Shown here piece by piece: positions 55,905 to 64,000 of a DNA stretch of 64,000 nucleotides. Positions within the stretch are counted from its first letter, which is position 1; the number at the start of each line of letters is the position of its first letter. Source of the stretch: Phytophthora colocasiae (taxonomy: Eukaryota > Oomycota > Peronosporomycetes > Peronosporales > Peronosporaceae); contig JAGKQI010000033.1 in assembly GCA_018806915.1 (NCBI GenBank), forward strand, positions 124,001 to 188,000. Direction: 5' to 3'. The notes beneath the pieces were generated by a model. The model made no database searches and was not told the DNA's origin. It saw nothing but the letters and a program-made list of their open reading frames with translations. The translations under genes were made by a program, and so were the position numbers.

Positions 55905-57943
55905 CTAGGGTGTCGTTTACAGTCGAGATGTGGTTTTCAATGAGATTGACTTTCCGACTTGAAAATATTGAGGTAACGTCGGGACCGCTCCAGCTACCGG
56001 ATCACCTAACTGAAGCGCCTATTATTGCTGACGAACTTCCAGCATTTGTTCCATCGGAAACACAAGCCTATCCATCCCAGCCTGAATCTCCAGGTAACTC
56101 AGTTGTAGAACCACAATCTGCATCTACTTCCGCTTCGAACCAGCTTCCTTCTCTTGGGGAGGCTCTGGAACGTGGCGTCTTGACATACTCTTTTGTTACG
56201 GAGACGCCGTCATAACCGTCGACCACAAGTGTAAAACGCCCACGGTATGACGAAGAAATCGATCTAGGCGCGTTAAATTCCCTTGAAGACATGCAGGAAG
56301 TAGAGGAACGCACATGTCTTGTTCTTAGCCTACTTGCAATTCGTCATGTGCCGGAACCAAAAACGTACCATGCGGCGATGCGCTCGTCTTACGCGAATAA
56401 GTGGCACGCAGCTGCTGACTCGGAATACCAGTCCCTAATGACCAACCAGACGTGGATCCTGGTACCTCCTCCCAATAACCGCAAAGTACTCCAAAACCGG
56501 TGGGTCTTTGTTGTTAAATACGCTGGCTCAGGAGAAATCGATCGCTTTAAAGCTCGGTTAGTTATCAAAGACTTCTTACAGCAATATGGCGTTGATTACG
56601 ATGAGATATTTGCCCCCGTCATCCGTATGGAAGTCCTACGCCTGCTACTAACGATTGCAGCTCTTCTTGACTTTGAAATTCACCAGATGGATGTCAAGAC
56701 AGCGTTTCTCAACGGAACCCTTGACGAGGAAATATATATGAAACAACCAGAAGGGTTTGTAGTTCCTGGTAAGGAAGGCCTAACTTCTCAAAAGTCTTTA
56801 CGGTCTAAAACAGGCACCTCGTATCTGGTATCAAACCTTGTCTGCTTTCTTGGAAAGCCTTGGATTCCACAAACTGATTAAAGATCGATGTGTTTTCATG
56901 GCAACACTCGAAGGCGAGACATGTTACGTAGCAGTCTATGTTGATGACTTACTGATCATTGCACCAACTGTCAACCTCGTATGTCAGATCAAATCTGCCT
57001 TGAACAAAAGATTCTCCATGACAGATTTAGGGGAGGTGAAGTACATTCTCGGCTGGTCAATCGAACGAAACCGCGAAGCTCGAACGATATTTACCCACCA
57101 ACGCAAGTATGTACGCACAGTGTTAGATCGCTTTAAAAACCTTGTAACATATCCAGTGGCAACTCCATCAGACCGTAATGCCAAACTTACAACTCAAATG
57201 CAACCAAAGACACAACTTGAAAAAGAGCAAATGGAAGGTATTCCCTACCGTGAAGTTGTAGGTAGTGTCATGTATCTCATGGTTGGCACAAGACCGATCT
57301 AGCATTCTACATGCGCGATGTCAGCCAATTCCTTGCTAATCCTGGGCAGGAACATTGGAAAGCACTGATTAGAGGGCTTAAGTACCTCTCAGGTACAGAC
57401 GACCTTGGTCTCTTACTGGGAGGGTCAAAGTTGGTCAATGCAGCAAACCTTGCAGACCACCTCACGGCGTACACTGATTCAGACTATGCCAATTGCCCTG
57501 ACACAAGACGCTCTGTTGGTGGCTACATCACTATGGTAGAACACAGCCCAATCTCCTGGCTTTCGAGGAAGCACCACACAGTTGTGCTCTCGACAACAGA
57601 AGCAGAATACATTGCACTATGTCACTGCATGCAGGAGTTGATTTTCCTTAAGCTACTTCTCAAAGAACTTGGATTCTTAACCTCAAAAGCAGTCAAGATT
57701 CAAGAAGACAACCAAAGCTGTATTAAGATCTCAAATAATCCAGAACTACACGGGAGATCAAAGCACATTGATATTCGATATCATTTTGTACAAGAGAAGG
57801 TTGAGCGACATGAATTTAGTATTGTATACTGCAATACCAAAGCGATGGTAGCAGATATTTTTACTAAAGCCCTTGATAAGCACCAATTTCGAGACTTAAG
57901 AAACAAGTTAGGTATACACTCTCTTGCTAAACTTAACAGTTAA
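55905..57943 (+). pseudogene. Ty1/copia pol remnant (RT and RNase H)
   Basis: Begins near the SRDVVFNEIDFP motif that links integrase to RT in copia elements. The frame 56,291-56,881 has the RT start (TWILVPPPNN, NRWVFVVKY, ARLVIKDFLQQYGVDY, MDVKTAFLNG). After a shift near 56,780, frame 56,838-57,302 has the catalytic YVDDLLI and MTDLGEVKYILG. After another one-base loss near 57,298, frame 57,311-57,943 holds RNase H (AYTDSDYA, STTEAEYIAL, VADIFTKAL). Stop at 57,941-57,943. Gag, protease and most of integrase are absent, and no LTR pair was seen, so this is a dead fragment. Confidence 0.9.
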
Positions 57944-58180
57944 GCCTACTTTAAAATACACGATAATTTCATCATTCATATATTACTTCACAACTTATAA
58001 AGAGTCACGTAGTAACATGAGTTTTTCCCTTTAAGAGCTTTAACAGTAAAAGGTTTTCTCACTTACTTACGGTAAGGTTTTCTACTCAAAGAGTTTTCCC
58101 TGGCACACAGCCGCCAAATTTACATTTACATTTACAATAGAACAAAATGTGAAGAAACAAGAATGAAATATATTTAGAAC
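57944..58180. other. Region after the copia fragment
   Basis: AT-rich. GGTTTTCTC / AAGGTTTTCTAC repeats near 58,050-58,085 may be part of a 3' LTR, but its limits cannot be set. Confidence 0.35.
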
Positions 58181-59257
58181 CTAATCTAAAAGTGCAGCTT
58201 TACGAACGAACATCACTCTGTCAATCCACTCACCGTAGTTGTCCAAAGGACGCTGAGACGAGTCGTCCAAAACTGTCTTCTGGGCACCACGGACCTGGAG
58301 GACAAATGCATGTCCAACTGCCAAAGTGTTGCTGGCAGCAACCAAATAGACACCGTCCTCTAAGGGCAACCGTGCTATGGCATCGACACCTCGGTGTCCA
58401 GTACGGTGCCTGTTGAACTCAATTTCCTCCAATGAGAGTCTCGAACCAGCTATATGCAATTGCAATATAAAAGCCCAAAATTTTTTCCATGATATGCCAC
58501 GAGAAAGGTCTTGACCACGTTCTGTACCTGTAGCGAGAAAGTCTTCAATGTGTGTATTCCGAACTCCAAATGGTTCTCCAACAAGTAGCAATGCATGTTA
58601 TAGCGCTAGGAACATGCATGTACCCATCGGGTTTGCACCAGCAACCGATGGGTACAACTCGCTGACGAATTGAAAAAAATCTCGCTGACGACCTCCATCG
58701 ACCCACTCATCAACCACTTTGACGGCATCATGAAAGCCGTCCTCGAGAAGCATGGCACGTGGCTCCCATGTGCGCGGTAGTCGGCCATTCTTCCGAGTCC
58801 TCCATAAAACCCGGTACAAAAAGTTACCTGTAGGTGTAGTCTTTCTGTCCTTAATATATGCAACACCCCAAGTTTGTTGCTCCTTCCGACCTTTTTTGCG
58901 TCGCTTGTGGCTGTTGTGTCGATAGTGGCGTAAAGGTGTAGGCTCAAAACGGACAGATGAATGCTCGACCCGTGAGCTTCGTCGATTACCACGTAATTCA
59001 GGGTTTAACGTAACTTCCACCACAGGAACATTTAAAGTTGCAGTTGTAGAATCGACGCTTACAGGCAATGGAGTCGAGGAAATGCATGTTGAATTCCTTG
59101 CTGTTATATTCGGTAGAGTAGATGTCTTGAGCGTAGTTATTCTCAAAGCTAATTCTTGAACTACCGTATAATGCATACGGCTAACCTGGGCAGACCTAGG
59201 CATGATCTCCGGTGGTGGCGTTTGATAACGGAACCCCAGACCAATCTGCCAGATCAA
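58181..59257 (-). pseudogene. Chromodomain-like transposon protein, one in-frame stop
   Basis: A single frame runs from 59,257 to 58,181 except for a TAA at 58,598-58,600. The first half is Thr/Ser-rich, then basic (HKRRKKGRKEQQ), then a chromo-like segment (FLYRVLWRTRKNGRLPRTWEPRAMLLEDGF). The second half, after the stop, reads LEDGVYLVAASNTLAVGHAFVLQV...WIDRVMFVR, a pattern I associate with oomycete transposon proteins but cannot name; the GHAFVL block might belong to a peptidase-like fold. The only near-upstream start at 59,195 is ATG MHYTVV or ATG MPRSAQ. Neighbouring copia and Helitron remnants make a mobile origin likely. Confidence 0.5.
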
Positions 59258-59522
59258 CGCAGGCTAACCAATACACGTACAATAGTTGCAATGAAATTGA
59301 CACCAACCACAGTCAACGGCACTGAATTTAATGCTCCAGAAGCCACTAGCAAATTCAAATAACCACAAGAATGCTCCACTCGCCACTGGCAAACAGAAAC
59401 AATGCTCCAAAACGTCACTGAAAGGCGCAAAACTCAGTGCTAAGGTGTTCAAAGAACGGTAGTCGATCACTTCTTGCTCAGGAAACTGCTTACAAACTTC
59501 AGAAGCTGCTGAAATATCCAAT
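59258..59522. other. Region with ATGCTCCA repeats
   Basis: The motif AATGCTCCA occurs at about 59,330, 59,371 and 59,400, each time followed by a CACT-GCAAA-like block, so a short degenerate repeat. A 106-codon minus-strand frame covers it but has no known domain. Confidence 0.4.
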
Positions 59523-59675
59523 GAGACTTTCTTGAGACGCTGTACTGGCAGTATAGATGCTGAACTAGCCGAAGAGACTTTCACGAGACGTTGTACTGGC
59601 AGTTAAGATGGAGAACTAGCCGAAGAAACTTTGACGAGACGCTGTGCAGGATGTCGAGATGCTGAGGTATGCTAG
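59523..59675. repeat. 51-bp tandem repeat, three units
   Basis: Units start at 59,523, 59,574 and 59,625 (GAGACTTTC-TGAGACGCTGT type). Units 1 and 2 differ at few positions; unit 3 is more diverged after the first 20 bases. The period is a multiple of three; on the minus strand it gives a repeated VSSASSASILPVQRLKK-like peptide. Confidence 0.8.
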
Positions 59676-60397
59676 AAGGCGCAGAAGTGGAAATGAGCTG
59701 CTCAGTGGACACACAGAAGCATGTAGGTTCCGCCTAGCCGCACAAAGCACGATTGAGACCTGCTGACAGCATATCAACATGCTTTTCTTAAATGTTTGGT
59801 CTGTAGCCAAAAGGTTATGCTGCTCTGCCACGCACGTGCGGATAAGACAGCCACATGTATCGTCCCACTTCAACAATCGTACTCTTAAAATCTATCACTC
59901 TAAAACTTAATTCGTTTTGCACTTACACCTCATTTTTAAATCTGCCACCTGATGCACAGGTGGCCGTATGGTGATTTGGACTCCACCTCGCCAGAAAACC
60001 GTCCTGGCGAGGAGAGCCCAAATCCGGTCTCCGTTTGGCCGTAGGGCCTCTAGGAGCTTCAAAAACGAAAAATACTTGATTTCGTGTAGCCATTTTGTGG
60101 ATTGACTGAACACTTTTAAAAAGGTTTTAACTGACTAATCAAAACACGTATATTTTATTGCCCAATGATGTTCCCTGATGTCGATCCAGGGAGGCTGTTG
60201 AGGTTAGGGCTCGTTCACAGGGACCACTTTGTCTTCTATAAACTAATAATGAAGCGACACGGTACTTTTAACTCTAATAAACTAATGCCGTGCGGTGTCC
60301 GGGAAGCTCTGGATATTAGAGTCTCATTTAGATAATATTTTTGTAGTTGGTCAAGTTGCGTTTACTGAAAACTCATGCTGCTCCTGAGAATCGTTAC
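59676..60397. other. Structured non-coding region downstream of the Helitron helicase
   Basis: A stem GCCACCTG/CAGGTGGC lies at 59,944-59,964. A larger stem at about 59,974-60,023 has ATTTGG...CTCGCCAG pairing with CTGGCGAG...CCAAAT. Near 60,240-60,310 TAAACTAAT occurs twice, each followed by a CCGTG/GACACGG-like block. The 3' end of a Helitron could be here, but no CTRR end with hairpin was assigned. Confidence 0.45.
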
Positions 60398-61440
60398 CTA
60401 ACTCTCCATTCCTTCAACTCGTAAACACTCTTGCCAAACGTCCTTGGGGGGTTTGAAGTATTCCAGAAATGTCTTTGTAAGTGGGGACATCAGGTATAGC
60501 TGGCTCAGAGATTTTACTCGGGTTACAGCGACGTAGAATGACGACCGCTGCGGTGAACGTCGTGTGGGATGTCGTAATGGTGCAAGTACCATTTTGTCGA
60601 CTGTAAGACGTTGACACTTTTCAGTGGTGAGGGAATACGCCGCAACTAACGGGACTTGCGTAATAGATATGGAAAATTCACGATCCGGCAGCTTGATCTT
60701 AACCCCAGACTCTAGGAGGTAGACCAGGGAGAAATGACTGAGAAGAATAGTATTTGAGTTTCACAAAGACAATATCTGGTACCAGAGAATGATGATGCTC
60801 CTCGATTCCGTCTACAACGTGAACTTGAACTGCGTCATTTTTCGCTGGAGAAAATGCTACAACAGTACCAATAGATCCATTTGCCAGCTTCAAATGTGCA
60901 GACACATTTTTAGTACATTGGACTGTAGAGCCACTAGCAATTTCCAAGACAATCGGCATACCGCCGGATTTATCATCACGAATACGCTCGAGAGATTTTC
61001 GTTGTGATGAAGTCAGGCGATAACGAGGTCGATCAACTGTAGCTGGAAACTGGTGCAAAATCACTTTAGACTGTTTGCAGAATGACCGTAACGCAAATGT
61101 ATTGAATTCAACACGAAGTGCGTTTGACGTGACAATGATTGGACAGTATCCCTTCATGTCGGCATCCAGTGCCGTCCAGTTTTCATCATCCGCCATTTTG
61201 TTAACGTGATCGATGTCTGCTTCTTCAAACTTGCCAACTCTCCACTTATCCAGAATTACTTTCCAAACTGGGTCACCCCTATGACGCATGTTATTTGTAA
61301 GAATGACGACCGAATTAATGGATCGATATGCCTTGATACCGCGAACACGATCTAAGTAATCTGGTGGATCTTTGTGTCGCAAATTCATCACCTGCTCTTC
61401 TGAAACAAATGCTGGCTGCCCTTGTAATGGGTCTTCCTAG
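60398..61440 (-). pseudogene. Helitron PIF1-like helicase, C-terminal part
   Basis: Reading starts at the edge of an LTR with DPLQGQPAF, the helicase motif that follows the Walker B block. It then continues with MNLRHKDPPDYLDRVRGIKAY, MRHRGDPVWKVILDKW, VTSNALRVEFN and LANGSIGTVVAFSP. A frame change after about 60,700 leads to AVTRVKSLSQLYLMSPLTKTF, the C-terminal helicase motif VI region. This is the usual end of Helitron Rep-helicases. Rep, Walker A and Walker B lie beyond the gypsy insertion or are lost, so the gene is inactive. Confidence 0.8.
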
Positions 61441-61450
61441 ACCTATTAGG

Positions 61451-61720
61451 TGACGTACACGTGCGCTTACGTATATGAGGAAGCGTGCAATTAGAATAGA
61501 CTTAATTTAAGTATACTTATTTAAATAAGTATAATTAAATCAAATATAACTAAATTAATATGCACAAATGCACACGAACCACCCAATAATGTGGTTCGCC
61601 CATGTATCCATTGGTGTGTACAGCACACCAAGGTCTGAGGCCCATTTCCAACCTCTAACAGTTATCCTAACTGTTAGAGTTACAAGTGGTACAACCACTT
61701 GTACGTGTAACCGCGTTACA
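61451..61720 (-). repeat. 3' LTR of a gypsy element on the minus strand
   Basis: On the minus strand it starts TGTAACGCGGTTACACG, close to the LTR start of the gypsy in the tandem units, and ends GTACGTCA. A purine-rich tract precedes it. Five or more small hairpins are visible, for example 61,681-61,690 with 61,694-61,703. The left boundary is the less certain one. Confidence 0.7.
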
Positions 61721-61735
61721 CCATCCCCCCGTTAA
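61721..61735 (-). promoter_or_regulatory. Polypurine tract of the minus-strand gypsy
   Basis: Minus strand TTAACGGGGGGATGG ends directly at the LTR start. It fixes the element's direction as right to left. Confidence 0.7.
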
Positions 61736-61821
61736 GATTCGACGTATCGGTCTCGATACGTCAATCAACAGAACTTGACAAGACCGTCAAGTTCCCAAGA
61801 GAAATCCGAGTTCATTTCGCA

Positions 61822-63369
61822 ATGGACTCGCCAACGCCCACGTCTCCGTCCGCTACTGCGGACGCGCAAGCCTCACCTGCTGCCTCTGCAGCAGGAACAA
61901 CGACCTCAGCAGTGCTCACTAGCACTGCTGCTTCCAGCGGTCCGACAGAGAAGCTCTCTGTCACCAAGTACCATGCTCTCCATAAGGAGAAGCATGAGAA
62001 GATGAAGAAGTCTTCTTCTCTAGCAGAGATTAAGAATCCTGCTGTCCCTCTCAAAGAACTCTTTGGAGAGGACTACGAAGACATCCTCGACTACGAGGAG
62101 GATGTCGAGGAGGGGGAGGTTGATGTCAAGGCTCCCGCTCCCGTGTCTTCGTCTGAAGACACGTCAGACCCACCCGTGGGATCTCGACGACCTCGTGATG
62201 AGGCCTCGGACGCTTCAAGCTCGAAGCGTCCGCGCAGTGATGATGAAGCGTCCCCCATGTCGAAGGCGCTCACTGCCCCGCGCACTGATCCGCCAGTGCG
62301 CACACCATGGATGCCTACTGAGGCAGAGATCCATGACCGGTTCGGTGCTAGTTCACCACCGAACCCGATACTGTTGTACTCATGCAACAGTATCAACGAC
62401 GACGACGTCGCCGCTAAGGTTGTCTTTGAGTCCGAGACTCAAAGACGCGATTATTATATCGGGCTCTTCCATGAGCTCCGATACTATGCAGCGAAGAAGA
62501 CTTCGCGCAAGAGCAAAGTGCCAGAGTGGCAGGCACTTTGTCAGTCGTGGAACGCCTTTGTTGAAAACTTCAACAAAGGCCCGAAGGCATATCGCGAGCG
62601 CGTTGCTGCGGCTCGCGATCGCTACTACACTTACACTACGCGTGGTAAGTGTGAACGCCTCCATGATCAGTCCATGGAAGCGGGGATCCCATGTGCCGTT
62701 CCCTTTGGCACACCCTGTCCGTGTTGCCAACCCTTGGCAACACGCCTCACTGAAAGTGATCTTCTGGGGTACACGGTCGTCCGTGTACCCGATCACATCA
62801 AGGAGCTCCGTGGTCGTATTGTGCCACGCGAAGCTCCGAGTGCTGTGGCTGACCGCAGCACTCCTCGTGCAGGGTTTACCCCTGCAAGTTATGGTGTGCT
62901 TCGTACGCCCTCACCATTTCCGGAACGTCCTCCATCAGGACGTTCCGCGGCTCCCATGTATCTCGATGGGGAGGAAATCCTCTCCAACGAATACGAAAAC
63001 GAACCCCTTGAGAGTTCGTTCTCTTATGAGCAACGATCCGCTCAACAATCCAGCGGATCGCTCCACGCGCGTCGCGCAACGGCGGCGGAGGGGGTGGGAA
63101 CACTCCCTCCGCATGGTAAACGCTATGACCATGACGATCGTGCCCTGCACGATCGAGTTGCTGCGCCTGAGCAGACACAGAGCGCTGAGATAGCGGCTCT
63201 GAAGCAGGAGGTTCGTGTCCTCCGTGCTGAGGTTTGCGAGGCAGCTCAGACGGCCTCGAACCTCTCGTCCGGTCTTGGGACGAGAGTGAGCCGGTTGATC
63301 GACCGTTTCGACGGTCTCGAGAAGGCTTTCCAGGCCTCTCGCACTGCTCAGTCGGACTACCAACCCTAG
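61822..63369 (+). CDS. Antisense ORF in the gypsy element, gag-like, 515 codons
   Basis: An uninterrupted plus-strand frame from ATG 61,822 (preceded by GAGTTCATTTCGCA, loosely initiator-like). The start is Ser/Ala/Thr-rich, then an acidic zone (DYEEDVEEGEVD) and a nuclear-signal-like SSKRPRSDDE. A helical domain follows around residues 190-280 (RRDYYIGLFHELRYYAAKK, QSWNAFVENFNKG). A Cys cluster (GIPCAVPFGTPCPCCQ) comes next, and the end is a leucine-zipper-like coiled coil (EIAALKQEVRVLRAEV). The coiled coil and Cys cluster could suit a capsid-like or DNA-binding protein. It runs opposite to the element's pol and overlaps the chromodomain by 494 bp. Function unknown; the name gag-like is only by composition. 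Confidence 0.65.
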   Translation: MDSPTPTSPSATADAQASPAASAAGTTTSAVLTSTAASSGPTEKLSVTKYHALHKEKHEKMKKSSSLAEIKNPAVPLKELFGEDYEDILDYEEDVEEGEVDVKAPAPVSSSEDTSDPPVGSRRPRDEASDASSSKRPRSDDEASPMSKALTAPRTDPPVRTPWMPTEAEIHDRFGASSPPNPILLYSCNSINDDDVAAKVVFESETQRRDYYIGLFHELRYYAAKKTSRKSKVPEWQALCQSWNAFVENFNKGPKAYRERVAAARDRYYTYTTRGKCERLHDQSMEAGIPCAVPFGTPCPCCQPLATRLTESDLLGYTVVRVPDHIKELRGRIVPREAPSAVADRSTPRAGFTPASYGVLRTPSPFPERPPSGRSAAPMYLDGEEILSNEYENEPLESSFSYEQRSAQQSSGSLHARRATAAEGVGTLPPHGKRYDHDDRALHDRVAAPEQTQSAEIAALKQEVRVLRAEVCEAAQTASNLSSGLGTRVSRLIDRFDGLEKAFQASRTAQSDYQP

Positions 63370-64000
63370 GTAGTCCGTGCTGCACGTACGGCTTCAACCG
63401 CCCGACGTAGAAGGTCGGGTGGAGCCTCATGCTGGACGGTATGTCCAGCCGGTACGCGTTGCCGTTCAAGTACTTTGAACGGCCCAATGAATCTTGGAGC
63501 AAGCAAGCTTGCTCCAAAGTCAGACACTGCATGTCTAGGTAGGTTTTGTGTAGCTAACAAAACTAATGAACCCTTTTCGAATTCGTTTGTGTTGCCTCTA
63601 CCAACAGTATCAGCGTTCAGCTTCTGCCGATCGACAGAAGCTGCGATAGCATCTTGGACAAACCGTATGACGGCTTGTCTTCGCTGGACAAAGTCTAGCG
63701 CACCCGAGCTGAATCCATTCAGCTTGTCGCCCTTGTCAGCAGCAGGCCCTGCCTGCTCGCTATCATCTCTCATGTCTGTGCCCGGCACAGACATCGCGCT
63801 CTCGTTCCTGCTCGAACGTGACGTCGCACGCGTCACCGCAGCTGATAGTGTGCTGCTATCAGTTGCATTCTGCGGTTGTTCGGACGCAACCGTAGATCCT
63901 CCCCCACTTAAGGAGGAAGCTATCCCGCCGAGCATGCTCGGCAATCGTGGATGCCTCATGGCATTCACGTAGAACGGTGTATGCCCTGCACCGAGTTGTT
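62876..64000 (-). pseudogene. Gypsy integrase C terminus and chromodomain (runs off the window), one frameshift
   Basis: Enters from the right edge (GAGHTPFYVNAMRHPRLP) and continues with the integrase C-terminal module (VLLATQNLPRHAVSDFG, APRFIGPFKVLER). Near 63,478 one base is out of step; the next frame gives NAYRLDIPSSMRLHPTFYV and LKPYVQ. After a Ser/Arg-rich linker comes a chromodomain (WIVERIVAHK, FRIRWRGFPPHRDTWEPR), ending at 62,876. This is the normal 3' end of a chromovirus pol. The remainder of the element lies outside the window. The overlap with the plus-strand ORF covers the linker and chromodomain. Confidence 0.88.

Noticed and set aside
59523..59675. CRISPR array
   Set aside because: Repeats are contiguous without unique spacers, and the genome is eukaryotic.
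61560..63960. Hairpin-dense region as a CRISPR or riboswitch array
   Set aside because: Every stem has a different sequence and lies within coding or LTR sequence, so no repeat-spacer or aptamer pattern is present.

Overview
This window looks like nuclear DNA of an oomycete, most probably Phytophthora or a close relative. The host genes carry short GT-AG introns (62-79 bp), there is an oomycete-type initiator (GCTCATTCC), a Crinkler-type (CRN/RHS) effector gene, and a dense set of Ty3/gypsy, Ty1/copia, MULE, PIF/Harbinger, Helitron and Fanzor sequences of the kinds known from oomycete genomes.

Layout. 1-21,471: two near-identical units of about 10.4 kb in direct tandem order (1-10,380 and 10,381-20,769), closed by a partial third repeat. 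Each unit holds a 3'-truncated gypsy element on the minus strand (LTR, gag, protease, RT, RNase H, start of integrase), a Harbinger transposase cut by that LTR, and a three-exon SWIM-finger MULE transposase on the plus strand. 21,504-22,532: a Ulp1/C48 protease gene with one in-frame stop. 23,528-36,000 is the gene-rich core: oligosaccharyltransferase subunit ribophorin II/SWP1, a membrane-anchored S28 serine peptidase, UDP-glucose pyrophosphorylase, a RING-H2 protein, a frameshifted Fanzor (eukaryotic TnpB) nuclease, a C-terminally short SMG8-like protein and a coiled-coil zinc-ribbon protein. 36,269-40,318: a locally duplicated zinc-ribbon gene interrupted by a complete PIF/Harbinger element with transposase and Myb-like partner. 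41,228-44,244: a WRC-like zinc-binding protein and a tandem pair of TspO-like membrane proteins, the second one broken. 44,294-46,623: a complete FLYWCH-MULE with TIRs and 8-bp TSD. 46,751-47,444: a MITE nested in a sequence that may be a SINE. 47,731-55,337: a CRN-like gene split by a TIR element whose left TIR was in turn split by a 5.9-kb gag-only LTR retrotransposon with 991-bp LTRs. 55,905-57,943: copia pol remnant. 58,181-59,257: chromodomain-like transposon ORF. 60,398-61,440: Helitron helicase, broken by a second minus-strand gypsy chromovirus (61,451 to the window end).

The functional cellular genes (glycosylation, UDP-glucose supply, peptidase, E3 ligase, NMD) form no obvious pathway; they are an island between transposon blocks. 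The two most unusual signals are in the last 2.5 kb. First, a 515-codon ORF runs antisense to the integrase/chromodomain of the gypsy element and overlaps it. Second, the same stretch is packed with perfect short hairpins, both in coding and LTR sequence, at a density far above chance. Many single-base indels, several in homopolymers, raise the possibility that some frameshifts are assembly errors rather than real decay.
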